From contig NZ_OY762614.1 of the NCBI RefSeq assembly GCF_963666145.1, positions 2,342,001-2,406,000 on the forward strand: a stretch of 64,000 nucleotides of DNA, in the 5' to 3' direction. The notes below the pieces were generated by a model that worked only from the letters and a program-made list of their open reading frames with translations, was not told where the DNA came from and ran no database searches. Position numbers and translations under genes: made by a program. Source of the stretch: an uncultured Desulfobacter sp. Lineage in GTDB: Bacteria > Desulfobacterota > Desulfobacteria > Desulfobacterales > Desulfobacteraceae. The stretch's first letter is position 1, and each line of letters begins with the position of its first letter. Positions 23,437 through 33,310 of this stretch are shown in pieces.

Positions 23437-24201
23437 ATGAAGAAAAACGAAATTTTTCTGAAACTACTATTGGCAACAATTTTTATTCTTTTCGTCACGT
23501 CTAATTCATTTGCATCAGTAATATCTGAACCATTCTATAATTTGAGGGCATTCACCCAAACAGATCTTGATTTTTTTCTTACATTTACAGGCTCAGGAGA
23601 TACAAATGGGATTTCCTTACGAACTACAGCTGATATTCCTGGACAATCCTCTGTTGGAGAAAACTCAGCAGACGTCGGCTTTAATTCTGAATTTGCCACC
23701 TTTTATGCTTTTGGAAATATAGAATATGAAGATTTCTTTACAGAAGGTCAAGTTTTCTATGGTTCCTGTTTCACAAGTACCAATATCGATGGGATGAGTG
23801 CTTACGGGTACGGTAATGTCAGCACTGGACTTTTTGGACAATTTCAAGCTCAAACCGAAGGTATTCTATCTATTTCAATATACTATCAACTATTTGCATC
23901 CGTTGAGACCGGCTCAGGGCAGACTGCATCGGCCAATTCTTCGGTTCTTCTTGACATCAACGGAGAGCAGGTTATGGACTCTTATTCAAACACCTCTTCA
24001 AATGAAGGTGGCGTAGGAGGTAACAGCGGCTGGGACACCCTATCCATATCCTATGACCTTGATGCTGGACAGATAGTTGATTTCGCAATTCTTACCAGAG
24101 GAAATTCATTAACCACAGTACCAATACCTAACTCCATTTTATGTATGGGCACTGGATTTATACTTATCATAGGAATATGCCGACGAAAACAACGTGTTTG
24201 A
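23437..24201 (+). CDS. PEP-CTERM/VPxxP-sorted exported protein
   Basis: Secreted or surface protein of 254 residues. It has an N-terminal signal peptide (residues ~1-27, basic then FLKLLLATIFILFVTSNSFA), a glycine/serine-rich beta-type body without recognisable enzyme motifs, and a C-terminal sorting tail. The tail is VPIPNSILCMGTGFILIIGICRR, i.e. a VPxP motif, a hydrophobic helix and a basic end. Such tails are processed by exosortases, usually with exopolysaccharide systems. No exosortase gene lies in this window. AGGAAA lies 8 nt before the start. Confidence 0.75.
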   Translation: MKKNEIFLKLLLATIFILFVTSNSFASVISEPFYNLRAFTQTDLDFFLTFTGSGDTNGISLRTTADIPGQSSVGENSADVGFNSEFATFYAFGNIEYEDFFTEGQVFYGSCFTSTNIDGMSAYGYGNVSTGLFGQFQAQTEGILSISIYYQLFASVETGSGQTASANSSVLLDINGEQVMDSYSNTSSNEGGVGGNSGWDTLSISYDLDAGQIVDFAILTRGNSLTTVPIPNSILCMGTGFILIIGICRRKQRV

Positions 24202-24257
24202 TTCCCCATGAATTTTTATGCTTTTCAAAAAAGAAGAAGAAATACAAGGATATCAAA

Positions 24258-24300
24258 GGAGGGGCTGTTAGCAGACCCTCCAGAATCAATTTTATAGAAC
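24258..24300 (+). terminator. Possible terminator after the PEP-CTERM-like gene
   Basis: GGAGGG-GCTGTTAGCAGA-CCCTCC hairpin (24258-24281) followed by the moderately T-rich AGAATCAATTTTATA. It may act for this gene only; the gene on the other side of the gap, at 24372, converges on it. Confidence 0.5.
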
Positions 24301-24371
24301 AATCAATGTAACCAAGATGGATGCAAAATGAAATGTTCTACGACCAAATCCAGGAGAGGGGCTATAAATTT

Positions 24372-25520
24372 TCACTGGGGAATTATTGCACGTAACCGCT
24401 CGACAATACCCACCAGTGCGCCTGTTTTAAAATGAATGGCGTTGGCCGGGCAGACCTCCTGGCAGCAATAGCAGCGGATACAGGTCAAATGGTCAATGGC
24501 GGCCTTGCGTGGGGCAACGAACCGCAGGCATCCCGGTGGACAGACCTCGGCGCATTTGCCGCAATCCCGGCACAGGTCAGGGTCCTGGACCGGCCGGGAG
24601 GTCAGGTGCCTTCGGACGAGTCCGGAAACCACACCCGGCACCGGCATGGCCGATTCCAATACCGGCAATTGAAAGTTTTTGGGGATGAATCCATCTGGAT
24701 CATCACCCACCATCCGGGTATCAGCCCCATCTTTCCTGACAAGCCCCCTGCGGACTGCCGCATGATACAACGGGAAACTTGCCGGATGGACACCCAGCAA
24801 AGGCGCCAGGGCCAAATCCATGGCCAGGGGGTCACAGGACGCCCCTATAAATCCTAAATGGCAGGGGGTGCCGTTATTGGGGCCCCGACCCTGCATGCCC
24901 CAGACCCCGTCTATGATGGTAAGGGCGGGTTTGATGGTCCGGGAGATATCCAGCAAGAGATCGGCAAATGCCATCCGGTCTGCGCCGGCGTGCATATGCC
25001 ACTGACTTTTGCGCGGCCCCACCACCGCACCGAAAAGATTTTTAACACCCAGGGTCAACAGCATCATGCAATGGGTCTTCACCTTGGGCAGGTTGATGAC
25101 CACATCCGCGCTCAACACAGTCTCGTCCAGCTCCAAGGCCTGGTACACCGACCCGTCAGGCGTTCCGGAAAGTATGGGCCGACTGAACTCAACCAGATCA
25201 GCCCCAAGCTCGGCAGCCACATCGTTCATGCCGGTAACCCGGGCAATGCGAGAAACCTTGTCAATGGCCGGACTGTCGCCGATGACGACCCGGCCGCCGG
25301 CCTTTAATACCAGTTTTCCCACGGCACGCACCACAGCGGGATCCGTGGTCACCCGCCGGTCCAAAGGGGCGGCACTGAGCAGATTGGGCTTGAGGAGCAC
25401 CCGCTGTCCCGGACGGACAAACTGTTCCATGCCCCCGCACAACCCCACGGCCCGGTCCACGGCAGAGGCCACATTTTTTTCATCATAATCGGGACATTTA
25501 CAAAGGGCGACCTTGGTCAT
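24372..25520 (-). CDS. DUF362 protein with C-terminal 2x[4Fe-4S] ferredoxin domain
   Basis: The N-terminal ~300 residues are a DUF362 domain (LLKPNLLSAAPLDRRVTTDP; VINLPKVKTHCMMLLTLGVKNLFGAV; DGVWGMQGRGPNNG). The C-terminus is a bacterial ferredoxin with two cluster motifs, CRDCGKCAEVCPPGC and CIRCYCCQEVCP. Proteins of this architecture are common in anaerobes and of unknown function, presumably redox. It starts only 5 nt after the RND pump stop, so it is probably the last gene of the efflux operon, which is an unusual partner. Confidence 0.88.
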   Translation of the reverse strand: MTKVALCKCPDYDEKNVASAVDRAVGLCGGMEQFVRPGQRVLLKPNLLSAAPLDRRVTTDPAVVRAVGKLVLKAGGRVVIGDSPAIDKVSRIARVTGMNDVAAELGADLVEFSRPILSGTPDGSVYQALELDETVLSADVVINLPKVKTHCMMLLTLGVKNLFGAVVGPRKSQWHMHAGADRMAFADLLLDISRTIKPALTIIDGVWGMQGRGPNNGTPCHLGFIGASCDPLAMDLALAPLLGVHPASFPLYHAAVRRGLVRKDGADTRMVGDDPDGFIPKNFQLPVLESAMPVPGVVSGLVRRHLTSRPVQDPDLCRDCGKCAEVCPPGCLRFVAPRKAAIDHLTCIRCYCCQEVCPANAIHFKTGALVGIVERLRAIIPQ

Positions 25521-25525
25521 AAACG

Positions 25526-28500
25526 TTATGCCTTTTCACTTTGAAATAAACTTTTAATGTCCTCAAGTATCAGGTAAAGACAAGGCACAAGCCCCAGGGT
25601 AATCAAGGTGGCAAAGAAAATCCCGAACCCCAGGGAGATGGCCATGGGAATCAGAAACTTTGCCTGGCGCGATGTTTCCGTGATAATCGGCGCAAGCCCC
25701 CCGCAGGTGGTCAAGGTGGTCAGCAAAATAGGCCGGAACCGTTGTATTCCGGCGGCCCGGACCGCCGCCGCCACGGGCATGCCCCCGCGCACCAGGCGGT
25801 TGGAAAAATCAATGAGCACCAGAGAGTCATTGACCACCACCCCAGCCATGGCAACAATGCCGAACAGACTCATCACCGAAAGGGAATACCCCATAATAAT
25901 ATGGCCGGCCACAGCCCCGATCATGCCAAAGGGAATGCACAGCATGATAATCAAGGGCTGAAAATAACTTTTAAAGGGAATGGCCAGCAAGGCAAACACA
26001 CAGAACAGCGCCAGGGCCAGGCCTCTGACCAGCGCACCCACACTCTCTTTGATATCCGCCTGTTTTCCCTTGAATTCGTATGACAGGCCCGGATACCGCT
26101 TCACCAGGGACGGCAAGATCTCCTGCTTCATATCTCGGATAATGTTCTCGGACTGGGACTGGGGGGTCACATTGGCCGAAACCTCAATTTCCCGCCGCCC
26201 GTTGCTGCGGCTGATCTCGGTGTAGGCCCGTCCTTTGACGATTTTGATGGCATCCCTGAGCATGATCTCCCCGTTTGGGGCATTGAGCACATAATTTTCG
26301 AATGCGGTTTCCGAAATACGCTCAGCATCTGCAATCCGCACCCGGACCGTGACCTCATTTCGTCCCCGCTGGTTTTTCACCGCCTCAATCCCCTGGTAGG
26401 CGTTCCGGATTTTGCGGGCAATGGTTGCCGACGTCAGCCCCATACGGTGACCTGCAGGGGTCAAGACGATATCAAACTGCCGTTTGCCCTGGGCAGAGCC
26501 GTCGTCAATGTCCGATACGATGGGATATTCATCCAGTTGCTGGGCCAAGTCTTCTCCGGCCCGGTTTAAAATCTCCGCGTCCCGGTGACTCAGGGCAATG
26601 GTCAGGGCCTTTCCGGAGCCTGGACCGCCCCGGTTGGATTCAAAGGAGATGGTCTCAACCCCGGGAATCCGGCCGGTTTTTTCCCGCCAGATCCGGATCA
26701 CATCGGAAGTTGACACCGGGCGCACCTCGGGGGTAGTCAAATAAATTCGCACCTGGATATTGTTTTCACTGACCTGGGAAAAAATCCCTGTGGACAACGC
26801 CTCCTTTCCATTTTCATCCACGGTCTTTTGGGCCGATGCCACCAGAAGGCTTTCCATTTGCCGGACCGTGCGCTCAGGCGTGCCATAGGGCAGGTAAACT
26901 TCACAAAAGGCGTAATCGGATTCAACTTTTGGAAACAAAACCATGCCCATGTTCCCGGATTTGACATACCCAAAGGTAACCAGCAGCAGGGCAGCGCCCA
27001 GGGCGAAAACCGTATACCGCCAGGCCAGAAGTACAGACAGAATCCGGCCATACACGGACTTGACAGCAGTTTCAAATTTCTCCGAAAACCTTGCCTGCCA
27101 GGCCTCAAGAATATTCAAGGGAAAAAACAAGGGGCGGCCGGCATGGCTCAAATGGGCCGGCAGGATCAGCAGACTCTCGATTAAGGAGACACCAAACACA
27201 GCCACCACCACCAGGGGCATGCTTTTAAATATTTTTCCCATAATGCCGGGAATAAACATGATGGGCATAAATGTGACCATATTGGTGACCACGGAAAAAA
27301 ATACGGGAACGGCAATACTTTTTGCCCCCTGGACGGCCGCATCCAGAAAATTCATGCCCTGGCGGCGGCAATGGTAGATGTTTTCCCCCACCACCACGGC
27401 ATCATCCACCACAATGCCCAGGGTAACGATAAAGGCGAACATACTGACCATATTGATGGTAAAATCAATTGCGGATAAAAAAATAAAAGAGCCTAAAAAT
27501 GAAATGGGGATGCCCAGACTGACCCAGAAGGCCAGGCGGATTTCAAGGAACAGGGCCAGGCATAAAAATACCAGCCCCAGTCCCATATAAGCGTTGCGCA
27601 GCAAAAGATCCGCCCTCTGGGCAAAAATTTCGGACATATCCCTGACAATGCTTAAGTGAATGCCCTCGGGCAGATCCGCGTTAATGGTTTTCAGCATCTC
27701 TTTGGTGGCGTCGGCCACCTGGGTGGGCGTCTGTTTTCCCACCCGGTAGACCGCAATGGTGACGGCCCGCTGGCCGTTAAATGAGGCCCATTCGTTTGAA
27801 TCCTCAAAGCTTTCGCTGACCTTGGCAATGTCGGACAATACGAGCTGCGACCCATCCTCCCGAGTGAGAATGGGCAGTTTTTCATACTGCAGGGCATAGT
27901 CTTTGCGCGATTTGATGCGCAGCAGGATATCCCCGCCACCGGATTTAATGGCACCGCCGCCCAACTCCACAGACGCCGTGGCGACGGCATCGGCCACATC
28001 GGCCAAGGTCATGCCGTAACGCCGCAGGGTATTGGTGGAGATCTCCACCAGAATCTCGCGCTCCCTGACCCCTTCCAGGGCCACCTGGGTGATCGCCGGA
28101 TTTGACAAAAATCGGTCTCTGATATTGTCGGCAAGATCGCGCATGGTGGTCTCCGGCGCGTTGCCGTGAAGGGCCAAACGTACCACTTCCCGCTGGCGGG
28201 AGGTAATGGTGATCACCGGATCTTCGGCCTCATCGGGAAAGGTGTCAATGCGATCCACCTCGCTTTTAATCTCCTGCCACAGGCGTGTGACATCTGCCCC
28301 GTCTATAGCCTCTATGGTGATTGACGCACGGCCTTCCAATGCCTGGGAGGTGATCTCATCAATACCTTCAATATCCCGCACCGCCTCTTCCACGGCCAGA
28401 ATAATGCCGGACTCCACCTCTTCGGGACTGGCCCCGGGATAGGCCACGGAAACGCTCACCATATCCAGGGAGAATTCAGGAAACACTTCCTGCTTGATGT

Positions 28501-28639
28501 TAAAGGCCATGAAAAGGCCGCCCACAAGAAATACCGCCATGAGCAGATTGGCGGCCACGGTGTTGCCGGCCATCCAGGCAAGCGCGCCCTTCGGGCTGTT
28601 TCCTGGGGACCCTTGGGAAACCGGGTTGTGCTCAGACAT
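25526..28639 (-). CDS. RND efflux pump, inner-membrane transporter (AcrB/HAE1 type)
   Basis: Proton-driven transporter of 1037 residues with the RND layout of 12 membrane helices and two large periplasmic loops. The proton-relay aspartates are visible in TM4 (FIVTLGIVVDDAVVVGENIYH). The second half has GMIGAVAGHIIMGYSLSVMSLFGIVAMAGVVVNDSLVLIDF. Substrates cannot be read; the family exports hydrophobic toxins. The gene starts in a TAATG overlap with the adaptor gene stop, so the two are translationally coupled. Confidence 0.95.
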   Translation of the reverse strand: MSEHNPVSQGSPGNSPKGALAWMAGNTVAANLLMAVFLVGGLFMAFNIKQEVFPEFSLDMVSVSVAYPGASPEEVESGIILAVEEAVRDIEGIDEITSQALEGRASITIEAIDGADVTRLWQEIKSEVDRIDTFPDEAEDPVITITSRQREVVRLALHGNAPETTMRDLADNIRDRFLSNPAITQVALEGVREREILVEISTNTLRRYGMTLADVADAVATASVELGGGAIKSGGGDILLRIKSRKDYALQYEKLPILTREDGSQLVLSDIAKVSESFEDSNEWASFNGQRAVTIAVYRVGKQTPTQVADATKEMLKTINADLPEGIHLSIVRDMSEIFAQRADLLLRNAYMGLGLVFLCLALFLEIRLAFWVSLGIPISFLGSFIFLSAIDFTINMVSMFAFIVTLGIVVDDAVVVGENIYHCRRQGMNFLDAAVQGAKSIAVPVFFSVVTNMVTFMPIMFIPGIMGKIFKSMPLVVVAVFGVSLIESLLILPAHLSHAGRPLFFPLNILEAWQARFSEKFETAVKSVYGRILSVLLAWRYTVFALGAALLLVTFGYVKSGNMGMVLFPKVESDYAFCEVYLPYGTPERTVRQMESLLVASAQKTVDENGKEALSTGIFSQVSENNIQVRIYLTTPEVRPVSTSDVIRIWREKTGRIPGVETISFESNRGGPGSGKALTIALSHRDAEILNRAGEDLAQQLDEYPIVSDIDDGSAQGKRQFDIVLTPAGHRMGLTSATIARKIRNAYQGIEAVKNQRGRNEVTVRVRIADAERISETAFENYVLNAPNGEIMLRDAIKIVKGRAYTEISRSNGRREIEVSANVTPQSQSENIIRDMKQEILPSLVKRYPGLSYEFKGKQADIKESVGALVRGLALALFCVFALLAIPFKSYFQPLIIMLCIPFGMIGAVAGHIIMGYSLSVMSLFGIVAMAGVVVNDSLVLIDFSNRLVRGGMPVAAAVRAAGIQRFRPILLTTLTTCGGLAPIITETSRQAKFLIPMAISLGFGIFFATLITLGLVPCLYLILEDIKSLFQSEKA

Positions 28640-29823
28640 TATCGGCTCTCCTGGGCAGCAAGGGTCAAGGCCATGCCCGATACCGGTGTGGGAAGATCAG
28701 AAGAGATGACAAGGTCACCGGGGGAAAGCCCGGATTGAACGAACACCCGGTCATTTTCAATCCACACCGGCGCCACCTTGCGGATCTCCAGGCGTCCGTC
28801 ATTATATATCCATAAACTGGAATTCTCCCGGACCAGGGTCCGGGGCAGGGAGAACACATTCTCAAAGGCCTGTCCTTCGATGATCGCCTCCACATGGTCA
28901 TCGAGCAACATGGCCGGACGACCTTTGGCAGGTCCGAGACCCAAGGGGTCATCCACCTGGATAATCACGCCTGCCATGCGGCTTTGTTCGGTAACGGCGC
29001 CGGTGATCCGCACCACACGCCCATCCCACTCCCGGCCCGCGTAAAGGGAACGAATCCGGGCCGGACTGCCATGAATTTCATGGACCTGAATCCGGTCCAG
29101 ACGGTCCATGGGCACCTGGACCTCCACCTGGTAGCAGGCCACCGCCACCAGGGTGGCAAGGGTTCCCTGGGCTGCAGTCATGGCTCCTGTATCCACCTGT
29201 TTGGACAACACCAGGGCATGAAAGGGGGCTGTTATTCGGGTACGTTCCAGGTCCAGGCGCGCGGAGTCAAGATCGCTTTGGGCGCTTGCCACAGTGGCCT
29301 TAGCCTGCTCAAGCTGGGGTTTTCTAAGCACAAGACCGGTCTCTTGTATCTCGTTGGTGGACATTGTGGCCATGAGCTTGAGCTCTTCTTTTGCAATCTG
29401 CTGCTGGCCCTTTTCAATTTCAAAGTCGGCCTGGGCCTGGGCCAAGGCGCTCTGGGCTTTGTTCACGGCAAGGGTATAATCCGCCGGATCAATGCGAACC
29501 ATGGTCTGACCTTTGCGGATCAATCCCCCCTGGACAAATTCCGGGGCCACCTGGATCACCGTGCCGGCCACCTGGGATTTAATCTCCACCTCCCGGTCCG
29601 GTCGGACCGTCCCCATGGCCCTGATCTGTGCCGTAAACCGATCGGGATGCACTTTAATAATCTCCACCACCGGCGCGGTTTTCTCAGCAGGTTTGCGTTT
29701 GACCTTCACGGCTTTTGATTTATAGTGCCAAAATCCGGCAACACCTAAGGCGATCAAACATAGAGGCAAAATAATTTTTAAAAGGGTTTTCCACAGGGAC
29801 GCGTGTGAAGCAGACTGATTCAT
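28639..29823 (-). CDS. RND efflux periplasmic adaptor (membrane fusion protein)
   Basis: HlyD/AcrA-type protein of 394 residues. The N-terminal membrane anchor (LKIILPLCLIALGVAGFWHY) is followed by a barrel-sandwich half (MGTVRPDREVEIKSQVAGTVIQVAP), a helical hairpin with coiled coil (residues ~110-210, alanine/glutamine-rich), the second lipoyl half and a beta-barrel. It connects the RND pump to the outer-membrane channel. It lies between the channel gene (19-nt gap) and the pump gene (1-nt overlap). Confidence 0.93.
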   Translation of the reverse strand: MNQSASHASLWKTLLKIILPLCLIALGVAGFWHYKSKAVKVKRKPAEKTAPVVEIIKVHPDRFTAQIRAMGTVRPDREVEIKSQVAGTVIQVAPEFVQGGLIRKGQTMVRIDPADYTLAVNKAQSALAQAQADFEIEKGQQQIAKEELKLMATMSTNEIQETGLVLRKPQLEQAKATVASAQSDLDSARLDLERTRITAPFHALVLSKQVDTGAMTAAQGTLATLVAVACYQVEVQVPMDRLDRIQVHEIHGSPARIRSLYAGREWDGRVVRITGAVTEQSRMAGVIIQVDDPLGLGPAKGRPAMLLDDHVEAIIEGQAFENVFSLPRTLVRENSSLWIYNDGRLEIRKVAPVWIENDRVFVQSGLSPGDLVISSDLPTPVSGMALTLAAQESR

Positions 29824-29842
29824 AAATTACTTGGCTCCGGTA

Positions 29843-31279
29843 TTATTGGCTTGTGCCGGGGCGGCGTTCAAAAAAAAACGTTGGCCGGCCTGTTACGTTA
29901 TACAATGCAATGCGTTCTTTGACATAGGTGGCCCGTTCGCTGACCAGTTGACGCTCCAGGCTCTCCATGGATGCCCAGGCCGAAAGATAGTTCAAATAAC
30001 TGCTCTGGCCGTTCAAGTATTGAACCCGGGCATCCTGCAGGGTCACTTTGATGGCCAAAAGTTGCTGTTCTAAAAGATCAATATAGGCGTTCTGGCGGTC
30101 AATGGACACCAGGGCATCTTCCACTTCGCCAATGGCGCTGGCAACGGTTTTGGCATAGGTATTTACCTCTTCACGGACCACGGCCCGGGTGCGCTCTATT
30201 TCGGCTTTGCGTTCCCCCGCGTCCAGCAGGGGGCCTGCCAGGGCCGCGCCCAGGGAGACGACCCAGTTCTGGAACAGCAGATCCAGGGTGCCGCTGGAAA
30301 ATGCCGCCGAGGCGGAGAGGGTTAATTCCGGCAACAGATCGGCTTTGGCCGATTCCACATCCAGGGCAGCCGCGTCAAGCCGCATCCGGGCGGCCCGGAT
30401 ATCGGGCCTGTTTTCGAGCAAATCAGAGGGAATGCCGGGCTGGGGTGTCAGAAAGGTCCGGGGCAGATCGGTGGTGGACACCGCCACAGGGGTTCCGGGC
30501 GTCCGGCCCAAAGACAGCCCCATGGCATTGACCCGTTGTTTTTCCTCTTTTTCAAGCAGAGGCATGGCAGAAAGCACCTGGGCCAGGGCCTGGCGCTGCT
30601 GGGAGACATCCAGGGCCGTGGCCATACCGTTAATATAGCGCAATTCCAGAAGTTTAAGCGTCATCCGGTTGGCCTCTATCTGCCGGTTAAGCAGCTGCAT
30701 GCGGGTTCGCACGGAGACAATATCCACCCAGGTATCGGCAATTTCCGTGGACAGGGTCAGTGCGCCGTCCGCCAGATCCTGAACGGCTGCCAGGTATTCC
30801 AGTTCCCTTGCACTGACGTCGGCACGGTTTTTCCCCCACAGGTCAAGGGTATAACCGGCATTCAGGGCCGCAGAATAGCTGTGATTATTATCCGAAACGC
30901 TTGACTGGCCTGACGTTTTAGACCGGGAATATTTTTGTTCGCCGCCAAGGGAATAATCAAGGGTGGGGCCAAGATTGGATTGTTCGCTTTTCACCTTGGC
31001 CAGGGCCTGGTCCGCCCGGGCTTTAAGCACCTTTAAATCATGATTGGCGCCAAGCCCTGCCTGGATCAAGTCACTGAGTTCATCAACATCAAAGGCGAGC
31101 CACCACCCGCCGACCGGATTGTTGCTGTCGGTCCCGGGCGTCGGGGTCTCGGTCTGATGCACATAGGCATCAGGCAGTTCAACGGGCATCACAGCCGCTG
31201 GATCAGGTCCGATCAGATTGCAGCCGGCAATGGAAACAACCGACATCATCACAATGGCAATCAAAGCATAACGCATCAT
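29843..31279 (-). CDS. Outer-membrane efflux channel lipoprotein (TolC/NodT family)
   Basis: The protein starts with a lipoprotein signal (MMRYALIAIVMMSVVSIAGC, lipobox SIAGC), then two OEP repeats forming the helical barrel and beta barrel. Typical segments are LKVLKARADQALAKVKSEQSNLGPTL, LSTEIADTWVDIVSVRTRMQLL and RPDIRAARMRLDAAALDVESAKADLLPELTL. Length (~479) is normal for NodT-type channels. First gene of the operon with the adaptor, RND pump and DUF362 gene. I use the ATG at 31279; a GTG at 31291 is also open. No local regulator gene is visible. Confidence 0.92.
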   Translation of the reverse strand: MMRYALIAIVMMSVVSIAGCNLIGPDPAAVMPVELPDAYVHQTETPTPGTDSNNPVGGWWLAFDVDELSDLIQAGLGANHDLKVLKARADQALAKVKSEQSNLGPTLDYSLGGEQKYSRSKTSGQSSVSDNNHSYSAALNAGYTLDLWGKNRADVSARELEYLAAVQDLADGALTLSTEIADTWVDIVSVRTRMQLLNRQIEANRMTLKLLELRYINGMATALDVSQQRQALAQVLSAMPLLEKEEKQRVNAMGLSLGRTPGTPVAVSTTDLPRTFLTPQPGIPSDLLENRPDIRAARMRLDAAALDVESAKADLLPELTLSASAAFSSGTLDLLFQNWVVSLGAALAGPLLDAGERKAEIERTRAVVREEVNTYAKTVASAIGEVEDALVSIDRQNAYIDLLEQQLLAIKVTLQDARVQYLNGQSSYLNYLSAWASMESLERQLVSERATYVKERIALYNVTGRPTFFFERRPGTSQ

Positions 31280-31729
31280 TTTGCAACCCACTGTTTATAA
31301 CGTCAAAATTATTAGTAACCGAAAATATACCATGGCCTTAGCGCTATAGCCAGATCATTTCACGGGATTAGCTGGACAATGGCGCATGGAAATAGTTGAT
31401 TTAAATCCTTTGCAAATTACTTTGAACGATGGTAGTAATTTTCATCTTTACTTAATGGGATTGGTCAGATCGTTCTACTTTCAACTTATTGGGTTTTTCC
31501 TAGTTGTGGGGCATTGTTCCCATTTAAACGCCCCGGCCGTTAGACAAAGAAGACGATAAACCGACACCCTAGCCCAACGGGTTCGGCATAGATAAAAATA
31601 GATAAAAAAAGATAGGAAAGAAGCTAAACATAAAATGAGTATTTCAAATTTTTACGTGGCAGGGGTGACCTGATCTATTGGAGGCCAGGCGTTTGCCACA
31701 AAATCTATTCCTTCAAAGGAGGACGGACA
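31280..31729. other. Intergenic region between the divergent efflux operon and carbonic anhydrase
   Basis: About 450 bp with no credible gene. It contains a short tandem A-rich stretch (ATAGATAAAAATAGATAAAA at ~31587-31606). Promoters for both divergent units must lie here, but I cannot place them with confidence. A strong ribosome site (AAAGGAGG) lies just before 31730. Confidence 0.6.
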
Positions 31730-32512
31730 ATGATGAAAAAAGTTTTGAAATCGGTAATGGCTGTTAGCTTATTTTTGACGCTCACCAGTGCCCCAGTTCT
31801 TGCCAGCGGCCACAAAGCAGCCAAACCAAGTCCAGATGAAGCAATCGCCATGCTCAAAGCAGGTAACGAACGTTTTGTAGCTGGTAAATCAACGCAACCG
31901 CATACGGATGCGGCCCGTCTTGCACTTGCCGGCAAAGAAGACCAGGGGGATCACGCCTATGCAACCGTAATCACCTGCTCTGACTCCAGAGTGCCCGTTG
32001 AAATTCTATTTGATGCCGGTATTATGGATATTTTTGTCATTAGAGTGGCCGGCAATGTTCTGGATGTTGATGAGATCGGATCTGTTGAATATGGCCTTGC
32101 CCATGTAAACACCCCGGTATTTGTCGTGCTTGGGCATACCCAATGCGGCGCTGTTACCGCAGTCACAAAAGCGGTACAGGGTCACGGCCACCCATTGGAA
32201 AGAAATATTCCGCCGCTGGTTGACAACATCATCCCCGCCGTGGAAAAGGCCATCGCAGAGAATCCGGAAGCCCATGGCACCGATGTCATCCCCTATGCCA
32301 TTGAAGAAAATATCTGGCAGGGCATTGAGGATCTGTTCATGGCAAGTCCTTCTTCCCGCCAGCTTGTGAACGAAGGGAAAGCCAAAGTTGTCGGCGCCAT
32401 CTATGACGTATCAAACGGTAAAATAGACTGGTTGCCCGAAGCAAAAACCACTGAAATCCTGAAAAAAGTTGAAGCGAATCCCCAAAGAGCCATGGAAGCC
32501 ATGGCAGAATAG
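31730..32512 (+). CDS. Beta-class carbonic anhydrase, exported
   Basis: Interconverts CO2 and bicarbonate. A cleavable signal peptide (residues ~1-26, VMAVSLFLTLTSAPVLAS) predicts a periplasmic location. The zinc ligands and catalytic dyad of beta enzymes are present: Cys-Asp-Ser-Arg in ATVITCSDSRVPVEILFD and His-x-x-Cys in VVLGHTQCGAVTAV. A long helical N-terminal segment precedes the core. Length (260) is normal for exported beta-CAs. The ribosome site AAAGGAGG sits 8 nt upstream. In an anaerobe that makes and uses CO2 it may aid bicarbonate exchange. Confidence 0.93.
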   Translation: MMKKVLKSVMAVSLFLTLTSAPVLASGHKAAKPSPDEAIAMLKAGNERFVAGKSTQPHTDAARLALAGKEDQGDHAYATVITCSDSRVPVEILFDAGIMDIFVIRVAGNVLDVDEIGSVEYGLAHVNTPVFVVLGHTQCGAVTAVTKAVQGHGHPLERNIPPLVDNIIPAVEKAIAENPEAHGTDVIPYAIEENIWQGIEDLFMASPSSRQLVNEGKAKVVGAIYDVSNGKIDWLPEAKTTEILKKVEANPQRAMEAMAE

Positions 32513-32521
32513 ATGTTTGAA

Positions 32522-33310
32522 CTATAGGCGGATCATTTCACCGGGGTGCTCGGGGCCGGCGACATGAAGAACCGTGGACAGGAGATCAAGGGTTTTCGCC
32601 ATCTCTGTGGATGCTTTTTCAGGGCAATTGTTCTCTTCACTTAGATGGGCAAGTACCACATGCGCAAGATCCTTGTGAGACAGTTCCGCCACCAGGTCCC
32701 TGGCATTCTGATTGGATAGATGCCCTTTTCGAGACTGAATCCGCTGCTTTAAATACCAGGGATAGGGCCCTGCCATGAGCATTTCAGGATCATGATTGGC
32801 CTCAATATACAAGGCATTGACACAGCTGAGATGGGTTCGCACAAGATTTGTGACAACCCCGAGGTCCGTGGCAATGCCTATCTTTTTTCCCTGGTGTTGC
32901 AAGGTAAGGCCCGCAGGATCACAGGCATCGTGGCTGACGGCAAATGGATTGACAGCAAGGGAACCGATATCAAAGGCTGCGCCGCACTCAAAAAAATTGA
33001 GCAGGTCAATTTTACCTAAACCCTTGCAGGCTTTATATGTGTCAGCGGTTATATAGACAGGGATATTGAACCTGCGGCTCAATACCCCTGCCCCTTTGAC
33101 GTGATCGGTGTGTTCGTGGGTGATGATGATGGCTTTCAGTTCTTCCGGCGTCCGGCCGACGGCAGCCAGCCGACGCTGGATCTCTATGCCTGAAAGCCCG
33201 GCATCAACAAGCACGGCAGTATCCGGTGTGGATACGAATACGGCATTCCCCTTGCTGCCGCTGGCAAGGGGACACAGGCAGAAATCGCTATTTTTCAGCG
33301 TCTTCTGCAT
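32522..33310 (-). CDS. MBL-fold metallohydrolase (YycJ/WalJ-like)
   Basis: Metallo-beta-lactamase-fold protein of 262 residues. The start CLCPLASGSKGNAVFVSTPDTAVLVDAGLS is typical of the YycJ/WalJ group. The metal-binding HxHxDH motif is IITHEHTDHVKGA, and later ligands are seen in VSHDACDP and ATDLGVV. Members are exonuclease-like or of unknown activity. The start overlaps the pnp stop by 23 bp, making it the last gene of the long translation/RNA operon. No alternative later ATG gives a complete fold. Confidence 0.88.
   Translation of the reverse strand: MQKTLKNSDFCLCPLASGSKGNAVFVSTPDTAVLVDAGLSGIEIQRRLAAVGRTPEELKAIIITHEHTDHVKGAGVLSRRFNIPVYITADTYKACKGLGKIDLLNFFECGAAFDIGSLAVNPFAVSHDACDPAGLTLQHQGKKIGIATDLGVVTNLVRTHLSCVNALYIEANHDPEMLMAGPYPWYLKQRIQSRKGHLSNQNARDLVAELSHKDLAHVVLAHLSEENNCPEKASTEMAKTLDLLSTVLHVAGPEHPGEMIRL

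Noticed and set aside
7925..24370. Prophage or conjugative element
   Set aside because: No capsid, terminase, portal, relaxase or type IV secretion genes; mobile content is limited to two IS elements, an intron and cassettes.
28894..29718. 274-codon frame antisense to the RND adaptor gene
   Set aside because: Overlaps a clear HlyD-family gene completely and has no own signals or motifs.
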